Source: Zelopaecilomyces penicillatus (Eukaryota > Ascomycota > Sordariomycetes > Hypocreales > Pseudodiploosporaceae). Taken from it: a DNA stretch of 64,000 nucleotides. The position numbers and the translations under genes were made by a program. The stretch is taken from the NCBI GenBank assembly GCA_005765155.1, contig VCCP01000006.1:570501-634500 (forward strand), written 5' to 3'. Shown piece by piece: positions 20,281 through 31,132 of the stretch (its first letter is position 1; every line of letters begins with the position of its first letter). The notes below the pieces were generated by a model, which saw only the letters and a list, made by a program, of their open reading frames with translations, was not told where the DNA came from and searched no databases.

Positions 20281-21154
20281 AAAGCATCTTATCCGTGTCC
20301 TTGACGAAACTTAACGCAAGATTGCACCCAATATCTCTATCCTCGGGCGCGATCTTCTTGCACTTTTCCGCAAGAGCCAAGAATTTTGTCAAGAACTTGC
20401 GGGCGAATTCCTTTCTAGCGTCGGCGTATTTGGTACGGCCCAGCTCGCATTTCCCATCCGAGTAGGAAACGCAATCATTACACTTTATAAACTGGTTAAG
20501 ATCGAGCAGTTTGTTGTTGCAACTTTTCTTGGGCATCGCCACTGGACCCTCACAGTTCTTCAAAGCGCTTCCGCACAGGCCCGAGCTGCCATCATATAGT
20601 ATACATTGGGGGTTGTAGAAGTCGCAAGCTGCCCTTTTGCAATTGCTGACCTCTCCATCCGTGCATGGTTTGACGCAGAGGTATGTGATTGAGTCGTCGC
20701 TGATTGTGCCCGCTTTTGTCTTGTATCCTGACGCACATGTCCGAGTTTCTGGTATATAATAATAGTCGGTGAACGTGCAGGAGCCATCAACGCGACAATA
20801 GCTGGGGGAATCTCTCTTCACCATGTGTCGCGATACCATGGGCTGTTGTTGAGTAGGTTCCGATGGAGGCAAGCATGAGGCAATTGTGTCGGGCATTTCC
20901 AAGCAGAGAGCAGACATTGCCATGACGAGATCAGAATCGCAGGCCATGCTTTCGTTGAACCCAAAGTTGATATCAGAACGGACGGCCGAAGTACCCAGCT
21001 TTTCTTCAACGAGATCGGCCAGTTCAAAATCGGCAACTGAGATGCTCTCGCACTCAAGACGGTCTTCCGCAAGACTTTGAGGTCCATAGAATGTGACGAC
21101 CGCGGCGGCCGATTGAGCACCCGCAAGGGCAACGAAAACGGTGGGCTAATGCAT
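20279..21154 (-). pseudogene. Broken secreted cysteine-rich protein gene
   Basis: A long minus-strand frame of about 290 codons. At its 5' end ATG-CAT-TAG (21154-21146) is followed in frame by PTVFVALAGAQSAAAVVTFY, a typical signal-peptide core. The frame thus carries a nonsense codon at position 3, compatible with one C-to-T change from CAG. No donor site upstream gives a spliced way round it. The mature part is acidic at first, then Cys-rich (YCRVDGSCTFTDYYYIP, CASGYKTKAG, SNCKRAACDFYNPQC), suggesting a disulfide-bonded extracellular protein. Family unknown. The 3' end reads DTDKML then TAA, and this stop is supplied at the junction with the polymerase relic, so the natural C-terminus may be lost. 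A TATA-like TATAAATGC lies at 21293-21301. An internal start at 20947 would lack a signal peptide. Confidence 0.55.
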
Positions 21155-22522
21155 GATAGGAGTGATGGAAGTGTATGGAGAGAGAACTGAGTGGTGCTAG
21201 GTAGGTGTTTGGTCGCCTTGGTCAATGGGGAGTTTGGATAAGCCCGTGATGAGGATGTTGGTTTGGATCATCATCATGCTCGAGCAACTGGAGCATTTAT
21301 AGACGAAAATAGCTTTGTTGTGTGAACAGCCCACGTCATTGCAAGCTGCCAGCTCCTTGTACAGAGCCTGAATGTGGTCTCAAAATAGGTTACATTGATG
21401 AATCCTTTCAATAGTAAAGATTTGAGTCAATGTCATCATAAATGCCTTCGGTCTCATAATGTTGGGTGATGGGTCTGCGTGTTTTCGCACCTCTCCTGGA
21501 TTGGAGTATATGGTCGTGTTGCAGTTCACTCTCCATTTTTTGCCTTGTTTTTTCCTAGACCTTTTCTGGTACGGTTACACTGTCGTTTGTAACTTGGAAT
21601 TGGCCCCAAAGACGGACCATAATATGACGACTGCCTAACTAGGGAGGATTGTTTTTTTCTTCTTTTTTTTTATAATTTCGTTGCAGGACTTATCCGCAGC
21701 CTGTATCATCAAGTTCTCTTCTTCTGTACGTATCCAATTCCGTCAGATCGGCTAGCTCCAGATTAATTCTCTGGATTGGTCCGGTTGTGCCCAACCATGC
21801 CCGGCAAGTTGGCAATCGGGGCTGCTCAGAAAAAGTAGGCATTAATACTCCAAAGCAATTTAAGCTGTCAAGCGCAACTAAGACATATGACACTTCGACA
21901 CTTTGAGCCTCTGACGACTATCGAGGCACCAGCCATCTGCACATAAGTGGAGTTGCGATGGGGCTAGTTAGACAAGATCGACGAGTTAGACTGTCCAGGA
22001 AAAAACTGTCCCAAGTTCCCGCTACGCCGCAGAAAAGGTCTGCAAATAAATACCGAACGTTCATAGGATTAGGTTTGTAGGCGTCTGTAGATGGGAGAGT
22101 GGCCACGTGATATGATCCACGGGTGGCAGGAGAAGCTCAGTCATTGCCCCGTAAGTAATGACTAATAACATAATTACTACACCCCTCAACATCAGAGTCC
22201 AGATGTAAAAACTCCATGTTATTATTTGTTTAAAGCAATTAACATATCCAGTAGCTAAAAGCTAGGCTATCTACAGCAGTATTCCCAAGCCATATAATAG
22301 TCTCATTATGAGCTCCGAAATACTATCCCGTTTATAGGCTGAATGCAGCTGTGGCGTGAATGCGCCGCCACAGTGAGCCTAAACCAAATATAGAGGCTGC
22401 TATTGCTGCGCGGCACATATCGGGGACGGGATCTAGACTCCCGTATAGACCCTCTCGCCTCCGCTTCTTTCTCGTCTTCCATCTTCCATCTCTAGCCGTC
22501 TGTCGTTTGTTTTCTTTTCCTT

Positions 22523-22552
22523 CAACTATTCAACTATTCAACTATTCAACAA
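22523..22552. repeat. Tandem repeat of CAACTATT
   Basis: Three to four head-to-tail copies of an 8-bp unit (CAACTATT) in the upstream region of the aldolase gene. Copies are identical, so expansion is recent or maintained. Confidence 0.85.
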
Positions 22553-22761
22553 TCATCATTTTCTCTTGCCCAAGGCCGAAAGCTCAACCACCTAAGAGTA
22601 AGTAAAAGTTGTTTGCTACCGCGACACAACTGTTGATATGCCCCTCCTTCCCCCCTCCTCCCCCCCTCCTGTTTCCCCTCCATCAGCCTCCTCTGTTGAG
22701 GAACCCCACCATTGCATCGACTCTGCGTCACCAAGGCCAGCACCACCCACCAGCAATTGGA

Positions 22762-22800
22762 GCATGAAGCATGAAGTGTGAAGTGTGAAGTGTGAAGCAT
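22762..22800. repeat. Tandem repeat of GAAGTGT
   Basis: GAAGCAT-GAAGCAT is followed by three copies of GAAGTGT and another GAAGCAT: a 7-bp satellite with two alternating unit types upstream of the aldolase gene. Confidence 0.85.
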
Positions 22801-23577
22801 ACAGTATGGTATCTACATCGGGTACAACGCGGGCGACAAACACAATCGACAGTGCCATTGCGACAGCAGGCACACAGCTTAGAAGGCAGACCAAGTAAAC
22901 CATGCTTCAATGGAGCGCCCTCAGAGCTGTGCTGTTGGTAGTACGATGAGGCTGAAATGCAATACAATGGGAGAGAGCAATAGCTCAAGCGAGCTACCAT
23001 GTTAGCACCGATTAGGGAGCTCTGATTCCTCCGACCACAGCACTCTCAACATTGGCGCATCACCCCTCTCCCACCATGCGGCCTCTTCGCCGCCAATGGC
23101 CGAGCTTGTTGAGCAGAGCTTGCGAACCAAACAATCAGCAAAGCATCGCATCCATCCGATCAACGGAGCAGTCGCCCCTCCCCAATCTCCCTTTCCGAGC
23201 TCCCCTCCCTTGCTTAGTTCGTCATCACGACCTTGGCTATCGATAAGTTTTGGGTTGAACGACAGAAAACCCCGCACCTGCTATTCTTATTAGTCGAAAC
23301 ATTGCCATCATCGTTTCCACTTTGCTCTATCAGAGAGGGAACCCGTCCATAGATAGCTATTTTTTTTTCCAATCTCCATTTTGCTGACAAGACCACTTCT
23401 CCTCGCTTTCCATCGCAGATGTACATCAACCCTCTCCCTCAAGATTTCTTTTACTATCCACCTGGCTTTGCTTCCAACTTGCAACCGTTTTCTTGGTTAT
23501 AGACTAATCGACCTACCATTTACCTAGAATCAACTTTAACCCCACTCCCGACCTAACATTCTTCAAACTTCGCAACA

Positions 23578-24928
23578 ATGGGTGCCCTCGATGTTTTGGA
23601 GCGCAAGTCCGGCGTCATTGTCGGCGACGATGTCATGAGACTGTTCGAGTACGCTCGCGAGCACAAGTTTGCCATCCCCGCTATTGTAAGTCTTGTCCTT
23701 CTTCCAGAAGCTCTCCCTTTTGGATGTACAACATGTAACCGTACTGATGAGTATATCTAGAACGTCACCTCTTCGTCGACTGTCGTTGCCTCTCTCGAGG
23801 CTGCGCGCGATGCCAAGTCTCCCATCATCCTGCAGATGTCCCAAGGTGGTGCTGCCTACTTCGCCGGAAAGGTATGTTCTAATTAATACCGCCCTCTCAC
23901 ACATTGTCTTGACTCTATAATGTGCTCTCCTTGCCCCAGCGGCATCTACTCGGCCAATCATAGCTAACTCAACATTGTGCAGGGCGTGGACAACAAGGGC
24001 CAGGAGGCTTCTATCTCCGGCGCCGTTGCCGGTGCCAACTACATCCGATCCATTGCTCCCACCTACGGCGTCCCTGTTGTCCTCCACACCGACCACTGCG
24101 CCAAGAAGCTCCTGCCTTGGCTCGACGGCATGCTCGTTGCCGATGAGGCTTACTTCAAGGCCACCGGCGAGCCGCTCTTCAGCTCTCACATGATTGATCT
24201 GTCTGAGGAGAGTGTTGAGTGGAACATCAAGACCACGGCTGAGTATCTCAAGCGCGCCGCTCCCATGAAGCAGTGGCTCGAGATGGAAATCGGCATCACT
24301 GGTGGCGAGGAGGACGGTGTCAACAATGAGGATGTCGACAACGCCTCTCTCTACACCCAGCCCGAGGATATCCTCAACATCTACAACACCCTTTCTCCCA
24401 TCTCCCCATACTTCTCCATTGCCGCCGGCTTCGGCAATGTCCACGGTGTCTACAAGCCCGGCAATGTCAAGTTGCACCCCGAGCTCCTCGGCAAGCACCA
24501 GGAGCACGTCAAGGCTGCCATCAGCGCCAAGGAGGAGAAGCCCGTTTTCTTCGTCTTCCACGGCGGCTCCGGCTCCTCTAAGCAGGAGTACCTCGATGCC
24601 ATTAGCCACGGTGTCGTCAAGGTCAATATGGACACCGACATGCAGTTCGCCTACATGGCTGGTATCCGTGACTACATGCTCAACAAGAAGGATTACCTCC
24701 TCACTTCTGTTGGCAACCCCGATGGTGATGATAAGCCCAACAAGAAGTACTTCGATGTAAGTGTAGCCCCCCTCTTTTTAGTTAACCAAAACATTCCCTT
24801 CATATCAGCGAAAAGAATCTAACCTAATGCCATGATAGCCCCGTGTCTGGGTCCGCGAGGGTGAGAAGACCATGGTTGCCCGTGTCAGCGAGGCTCTCAA
24901 GGACTTCAACTGTGCTAACCAGCTTTAA
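23578..24928 (+). CDS. FBA1: Class II fructose-bisphosphate aldolase
   Basis: Zinc-dependent glycolytic/gluconeogenic enzyme that splits fructose-1,6-bisphosphate into dihydroxyacetone phosphate and glyceraldehyde-3-phosphate in the cytosol. Exons 23578-23685, 23761-23871, 23983-24756 and 24839-24928, all GT-AG, give 360 residues, the usual length for the fungal enzyme. Zinc and substrate motifs are present: VVLHTDHCAKK (catalytic Asp and zinc His), GFGNVHGVYKPGNV (zinc His), FHGGSGSS (zinc His and phosphate site) and VKVNMDTDMQ. The N-terminus MGALDVLERKSGVIVGDDV is typical. Codon use is strongly C-ending (GCC, AAG, CTC), unlike the surroundings, fitting high expression. The leader is pyrimidine-rich. 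It is convergent with the Kes1-like gene. Confidence 0.97.
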
Positions 24929-25277
24929 AAATCTCATGGCGAGTGATAATGCCAATGGCTCTTCCGATGTTGTCGGTAATGGTCGCACCTGAAATTGCAA
25001 GGGCATGAGCAAATATAAAGAAAAAAAATATTGTTGTCATAAAAGTGTCATTTTTCCCAAACATATGCCGTGATGCTGAAATTGTAAACCGTGGGCTATT
25101 AGGGGCTCCTCGTGACGTTATAACCTGGTTTGCGCGAGGTGAAATATCGCATGCAAACCACACAGTATCAGCCTTGATATCAAATTGACGCCGCATGTTT
25201 CTGTAGCTCTTGACCATTTTGAACTTGAAAATCAGGTTTTACTTGTCTTTATTTACTCTATTCTAAGGCCGCGAAAA
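24929..25277. other. Convergent 3' intergenic region
   Basis: This 349-bp stretch between the stops of aldolase and the oxysterol-binding protein gene contains an A-rich run near 25018-25029. No gene seen. Confidence 0.45.
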
Positions 25278-26656
25278 TCATTGACCCAGGAGCTCCTTCT
25301 CCAGTGCTGCAATGTCCGCATCACTTAGAGTCTCTGCCGCGACTGTAGTATCCTTAGCCGCGTCAAACCTCCACAGGCCACCTGTCCTTTCCTTTTCTCC
25401 GTCCAATGGAACGCCAGCGGCCTTGCCTAGAAGTTCAAGCGTCTTGTCCTGACCCTCGACAGCGCTGAAATATCGTCTCTGCCAAACGCGATCCTCTGTG
25501 CGCTCCTTGCAGCGCAGATCACGCTGTGCTTGTTCGATCTTGGACTTTTCAATGTGCACCACCTCCATGTCTCCCTTCTGGATGCCGTCGGCGACCTTGG
25601 ACCAGGCCCGTCGAGACTCGAGGGGGTGCTGCTTCTCAATCGCGGCGAGCTTCAGCTCTGTCTCTGCTGTGGCAGTAGCATCGTATGTGCTGATCAGAGT
25701 GGACTTGGAATTCTTCTTAACCGGGCCCTGGTAGATTTCAAACTCGCCGGTCCACTGGCCAGTGGTGTTGTACAAGACCTCCTTCTCCTTGCCGGTGGGG
25801 TAGACTGTGGCAGTGACGGTGTTCTTCTTACCAGACAACCATCCTTTTCCACTATAGTCGATCTTGGCACTGAAGCCGCTTGAGCTGGAAATGAAACTTG
25901 ACCCGTCGAGCTCGACAAATGGGGCTCCGAAAATGAGACCCTCGATGTGCAGGGATGGGAGAGTGATGAGGTAACTCTCAACCTCCTTCTTATCGCCGGT
26001 GCCGACGGGAACCGTGAGCACGGCATGGCCGACCTGCTTGACGATGATGGTGCTCTTGAATGTGGCCTTTTGGGCGTTGTAGCCCTCCAGCTGGATGCCA
26101 GTCTTGTCGTTGCGGATGCAGTAGGCTGTGGTTGGCGGATGGTGGCTAACCTGCTCGGAGACAAGTGTCGTCTTACCAGCCTCGTCGGTCCATGTTCCCA
26201 AAAACAGCTCGCCAAGGAAAGGATTCAGCGGCTTTTTCTCGTTGCCAAACTTCTCACTACGGCTGGCGTACTGGTGCTTCAACGTTGAAAGAAACCACTT
26301 GAGCACCAGCATAGTCCGCTTGGCCGGGTCGGACTCGGCAGCTGGGGCCGTGAAGATAGGCGGGTGGGTGCCCCAATAGGCGGAGAACTCGGTGAGGGAC
26401 TGCGAGGAGAGGATAAATGGCGGGGCGGTCAAGGAGGAGAGGTCGCCGTTGAACGAGGCGATGGACTAGAATGGTGGCGCGCGCCATTGTCAGTAAAGGG
26501 GCCATTACATTTACCGACAACCAAGCCCAGGCCATGAGCGCCGGAAGCGGTGCTTGTATAACAAAATCAGAAAGAGAAAGGGCGAAATACCTTGAGGAAG
26601 GTTGTCCAGCTGCTGCCGGCAGCCTGCGGGTGGACCGCAGCTTCAGAGGACGCCAT
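25278..26656 (-). CDS. Oxysterol-binding protein, Kes1/Osh4 type
   Basis: Lipid-transfer protein that exchanges sterol for phosphatidylinositol-4-phosphate between ER and Golgi membranes. Exons 26656-26591 and 26465-25278 (125-bp GT-AG intron) give 417 residues. It has only the lipid-binding ORD, with no PH or ankyrin part, as in yeast Osh4. The lid and signature are visible: SSWTTFLKSIASFNGDLSSL at the start, KKPLNPFLGELFLGTW, and the family fingerprint EQVSHHPPTTAY with the two His that bind the PI4P phosphate. Lys/Arg-rich C-terminal helices and RVWQRRYFSAVEGQDK follow. The short first exon was assigned from the in-phase donor after TTFLK and the match of the joined N-terminus to the family. 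Single gene, convergent with FBA1. Confidence 0.95.
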
Positions 26657-27599
26657 GGCGGACAAAGTTAAGATGATGTACGGCGGTAAGTCAATAAAAT
26701 GTTGGAGGGGGAATGTTTTTAGTCGTAAGGGAGTGAGAACAACGTGGGGTGCAGCGCAAACAGGGACGAGCGCAGAGGGGTCGATTCAACAACACGGGTC
26801 AGTCGCACAGAGATGGTGGAAGTTTTCGATACAGGTAATAGGCGGCGAGAGGGTTTGAGGCTGCTTTGAGTGTAAAAAGTATAAATAGGCGGGAGCGTGA
26901 GTTAGGTGAAAGGGGTAGGAAGGCGAAAATGGGCTGATGGTGAGAAGATTGATTACATCCAGGTGTTGCCGCCCCCCCTGTGCTGGAGGTGGTGCTGCAC
27001 GCAATACAGGGCCTTTGCCTTTGTTCGATGTACGCCGCAGGACCAGCAATTAGGCTATTACCTTATCTGAGATTCTGAGCCATCGTGCTCTTGCGGTCAT
27101 TATACAGGGTACGCAGGTACCTACACATCGATATTGCGGGGGGCCATCCCACTGTTTTGAGCCCTGTCACAGCCTCAACAGTGCGTCACTACCACACGTG
27201 ACTGCCTCCAATCGTCATCAGACAGATGATCGTTGAACCTACCCTGTATTGGAACTCTGGGGTCGAACGTGTCATAATCATTGGTTGAACATTGGTCAAG
27301 GACATCAGTCGGCTAGTAATGATGGGGGGAGTATAAAGGGAATCTTGAAATTTTTAAACTACAGATTGGCATCACTGTGTGAAGTTGCAAACGATGGGAT
27401 CCTTTCGGGATTGGTGGCTGGTAACATATCAAGGCAATTGGATTTTTTTCATGCATCCATCACATCGACATCGCATGCCAAGGCACGTTAAGCTGGTCCA
27501 TGGTGGGGGGGCACCGGCTACATACGAGTACGAGTACGCCGGCTGCATATATTTCTTTTTGTCTATCGACTACTTAATTAATTACAACACATCGATAAG
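26657..27599. other. Intergenic region upstream of the Kes1-like gene
   Basis: Presumed promoter and leader of the oxysterol-binding protein gene near 26657-27000. No coding signal with recognisable features on either strand. AT- and homopolymer-rich towards 27.6 kb. Confidence 0.35.
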
Positions 27600-28470
27600 T
27601 ATCGCCGGTTTTTTTTTACTGATGAGAAGAAATAGATTTTCCAGAAGGAACTCTGCTTTGCAAAAGTCAAGGGCCTCTTCCACCAAATCTCCTTGCGCAA
27701 CATCCAGCAGCAATGATTTCGTCACCTGGGCTAGTGTGAGTGCCTGAGAAGCTGATACGATCTGTTTCGCAGAAACAGCTGCGTCTCGCCGACGTTGAGA
27801 AAGGCGACCAAGGTATGGCTTCTAACGGCGACGCCAAACGGGATCATGTCTCTACTAACACCAGCTAAGCCTCCGACGCGACAGTAGCGATTTAGTCTTA
27901 CGAACCGCTGTATTGCAGCTCCGCTGCCCATGTTGGCATTGGTCTTTCACGGTGACATGGCCTTCCAAGAGGACGTTGTTTGCCATGATGACTCCGTTGC
28001 TGACCCGACAGTCATGCGCCACATGAGATCCTGCCATCAAGAGATAGCCGTTGCCGATGTTAGTGATGCCGCCCCCGCCCACTGTTCCAGGATATGTCAT
28101 GACGCCTTCTCGTATGGTGCACCCGCTGCCGATTTCTAACCGAGTCAACTCGCCGCTAAACTTGGGGTCTTGATGATCATGGCCAAGAGATGCAAAGGGA
28201 AAGACCCGTTGGTTGTTTTCAATCGTAGTGTAGCCTGTGACGACGACGTGGGATGCTATAGGGACTCTCAGTAGGACGGCATGCGGTCCAACGAGACAGT
28301 ATGGTCTAATGGCTACATTTGATCATATAGTCGTCTCTAGCGAGACTATGGCGGTTGGATGGATTGTAGGTCCCGTTCCTCTCCTCAGGGCGTATATGGC
28401 GAGGAATCGCTTCTGTGTGGAGTAGCCTCGGAAAATAGGGTCGAAGCCTGAATAGTCTAGTTTTTGGCAT
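27600..28470 (-). pseudogene. Decayed LpxA-like UDP-GlcNAc acyltransferase
   Basis: In bacteria and plants LpxA adds a hydroxyacyl chain to UDP-GlcNAc, the first step of lipid A synthesis. Translating the minus strand gives left-handed beta-helix hexads: IHPTAIVSLETTI, RPYCLVGPHAVL, VVVTGYTTIENNQRVFPFAS, then RLEIGSGCTIREG, TVGGGGITNIGNGYLLM, GSHVAHDCRVSNGVIMANNV and FVRLNRYCRVGGLAGVSRDM. The catalytic His is in GSHVAHDC. Lesions are a TGA at 28323-28325, explicable by one C-to-T change from CGA, a frameshift near 27920, and another near the 3' end around 27810. An ATG at 28470 opens an Arg-rich stretch (MPKTRLFRLRPYFPRLL) like a mitochondrial presequence, in a different frame from IHPTAIVS. 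The gene therefore looks dead here. Introns could explain some but not all breaks. Confidence 0.75.
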
Positions 28471-31132
28471 ACTGAAAACCCAACCTTTCAGGCGAAACCG
28501 TCAGCAAGAGGGTAATACAGTGTTTTGAGGTCTCCATTTTAATATATAGATGGCCCCCAGAATTCAATTGATATTCAAATAGAGAGCAGGGTGACCGTTT
28601 ATACGGCCACAATTCAGATCACAATCCGGCATCTACTTAGCCAACGGTACCGTGTAATATCACAATGTAAACCCGTCGGGTAATTTACGTAGGTAAGCTG
28701 CAGATGAGATAGGCTTACAATCCTTTTTTGGTCCATTACCGTCAATGCACACAAAACTGATTGGAACTACATTTAGGATAATTGAAGAAGTAGGCAATAG
28801 TAGATGTCGCTGTGCTAGCGTCCGCAACAGCCGGTATCTAGTAGGTATCAAATAAGGGAGCTATATTTATAGCTCGAGGTGCATTCGAACCTAAACTCCT
28901 TTTCTGAATTCTTACTGACCGGAGAGTACTTATGATCTGTGAAAATGCCTACCTAGACTTTGAAATGCATGCAAATGGGGAATTGACTTGTTGCGTTTGT
29001 CATCTATGTTATTAAGCTCTGATTTCTCTAAAGCTCGTACTTGATCGTTTGCCAACATGATGGACATGTAAGACACTGGAAAATGTCGTGCTCCATCCCC
29101 TCAAGGCATTTTCGAGATGGGCAAGGCTGTTGGAGTCTTGGGCCAAGACTCTTGGCACAGGGCAGGTTACCAGTAGAGTGGGTTAGGTCTCGAGCGGGTG
29201 TCGTGGCATTCGAGGCCAAGCTTTGCCCAGAAGCAGCAAAGGTCATGGATTGCGGAAAGCTTGGACTCGATGTTTATGTTTTGTTTCTTCTTGGCTTCCC
29301 GGTTACGGATGTATTGTCAATCGAGCACTCTGCCGTCCAGTGGGGGGACAAGGCTAAAATATTACGGTTGCTGAGCTGAGCGAGTGTCTGGATCCGCCTG
29401 ACAAGCACTTTAGTTCGTACTCGGTCGGTATGGAGCAAGCATTGCAAGTTTTAATTCCTCTTGGCGCGGCTTTCTGGGCTTGGCGAGTCAGTTCGTCAGC
29501 GGTAATCAACTTGTTGTGTCCGATGTGAGATGGATCTTGCAAGTACCGAATATCACCAAGTGGGTAAGTAGGAAAGGATTGCAGAGGCAGGCAGTGCTAA
29601 GGGCAGTGCTGGCTGGACAAAGACAGGGATGGGATTTACAGGTGGGAGAGAAGCTCAGAAAACGCCCTCAACAAAAAACACTACTTGGATGAAAACTATA
29701 ATCATTATATCGATGGTGAATTCAAGTAATTGTACAATGAAAAGATAAAACCCCAACTACTAGTTGATAAAGGCGTCTGTGAGGTGAATGCACCTGCACA
29801 GTCTGAGTCTAAGCCCAAGCCCAGAGCAGAGCAGCAACATACCGGTACAGTGCACATCTGCCCTTTGCCAGCAGATCTAGGGGACTGGATCTAGATTCCA
29901 CAGGACCCATGTCTTTTGGCTTGTTTTAGGTGGTATCATGGGGAAATGGGAGGGGCGTTTACCCAGGGGTACGGGTCAGGGCCCAGGCTGTTGTACAGAG
30001 GTTAAGAGATCATGGGTAATAATGCTGGAACGACTGGCTATGCTTGATGGCCTATACCATGATTAATACTGTAGTGTAATCTAGACACCCCTTGTTCTGG
30101 TGCCTTGCAGGCGCAGAAAGACGTTGAACGCTTGGCATCAACAAAGTTAGCAGCAGCGCCCTTTCTCACTCTATTATGCTGCACGTGGCACGACACTTGG
30201 CTGGGGCTTCTCCCTAACTCCAAAAACAGCAGCCTCACCCGGCACTGGGCTTACTCAGGGCTTCTCTTTTTCCACGACTCGAAATGCGCCCCCCTAGCAG
30301 CCGATCCCCCATTCTCCTTTCAGACCAGAACTGAACGGGGGCTTGTTGGGAGGGGGTATCAACGTCCTTTTCTTAAAAGAGCTGTGGCGTAGACCTCGAG
30401 GGCAAGGAACGAACGCTGGTTGAGTGCGCTGCCATCCTTGGCGTTCCCGTCTAGATTATCGACGTTCGAGAATCTAGAACTTGCTTTCCTCATCTGGATG
30501 CATTGACGCGTATGCCACAGGCGAGTGCCAAGACTCCTGCATCAAGCAAGGCCAGCGTCTTTTTTTCACGGTTCGACCGGCGATTTATTAACATAGCCTG
30601 CAATTACCACAAAACACCACCTTTGTAGGCGTCGTTTCTCTCCAACTGCGCCTGCTATTCAAGCCTTGGCATTCAGGGTTTGGCCTTGCGTCGGCGATTT
30701 CCATCCCACCTTGACGCCAAGACTCCAGCATTGCCCATCTGGATGAATTGCCTTTTGAGAGGGAAGATAGCACAGGCGAGTCACGCTACAGACTGTTCCC
30801 CCGTGGGCAGCAGGCATGGGGAAGTCGGATCCCTCGGCCATCCCATGTAGCAGTATTAGAGCATGTCTCGTCTTGGCCTAGCTGGTAGATTGTCAGACCC
30901 AGGTCCCCGGGATGCCGACTCATGCATGTTCTGAGTCCTGAATGAGGCTTGCTTAGAGAAATCTCCAGTATAGCAGCTATAGGATTACATAGTAAGATGA
31001 TGGGAACATAAATACAATGGCTGCTCCAGACTTTGAGGAGATTTAGTCTTCCTGGCCATACTCACTCACTTTCATCTACTACTCCCACACGACAAATACA
31101 CAAAGCCGCATATAAGTCCATCAGAACTCACC
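28471..31132. other. Gene-free stretch of 2.7 kb
   Basis: No frame on either strand shows recognisable protein features. Two diverged copies of a motif with CATCTGGATG and CACAGGCGAGT occur near 30490-30530 and 30740-30785. The last few hundred bases should hold the carbonic anhydrase promoter. Confidence 0.35.

Larger units (their letters stand above)
21155..23577. other. Long gene-free stretch and 5' region of aldolase
   Basis: No gene recognised between the cysteine-rich relic and the aldolase start. Composition changes from AT-rich (21.3-22.3 kb) to CT-rich (22.4-23.57 kb), which probably marks a long promoter and leader of the strongly expressed aldolase gene. Two short tandem repeats lie within and are listed separately. 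Confidence 0.4.

Noticed and set aside
23563..24609. Minus-strand frame of 348 codons over the aldolase gene
   Set aside because: Mirror frame created by the strong codon bias of FBA1; rich in Leu/Val/Gly without domain features.
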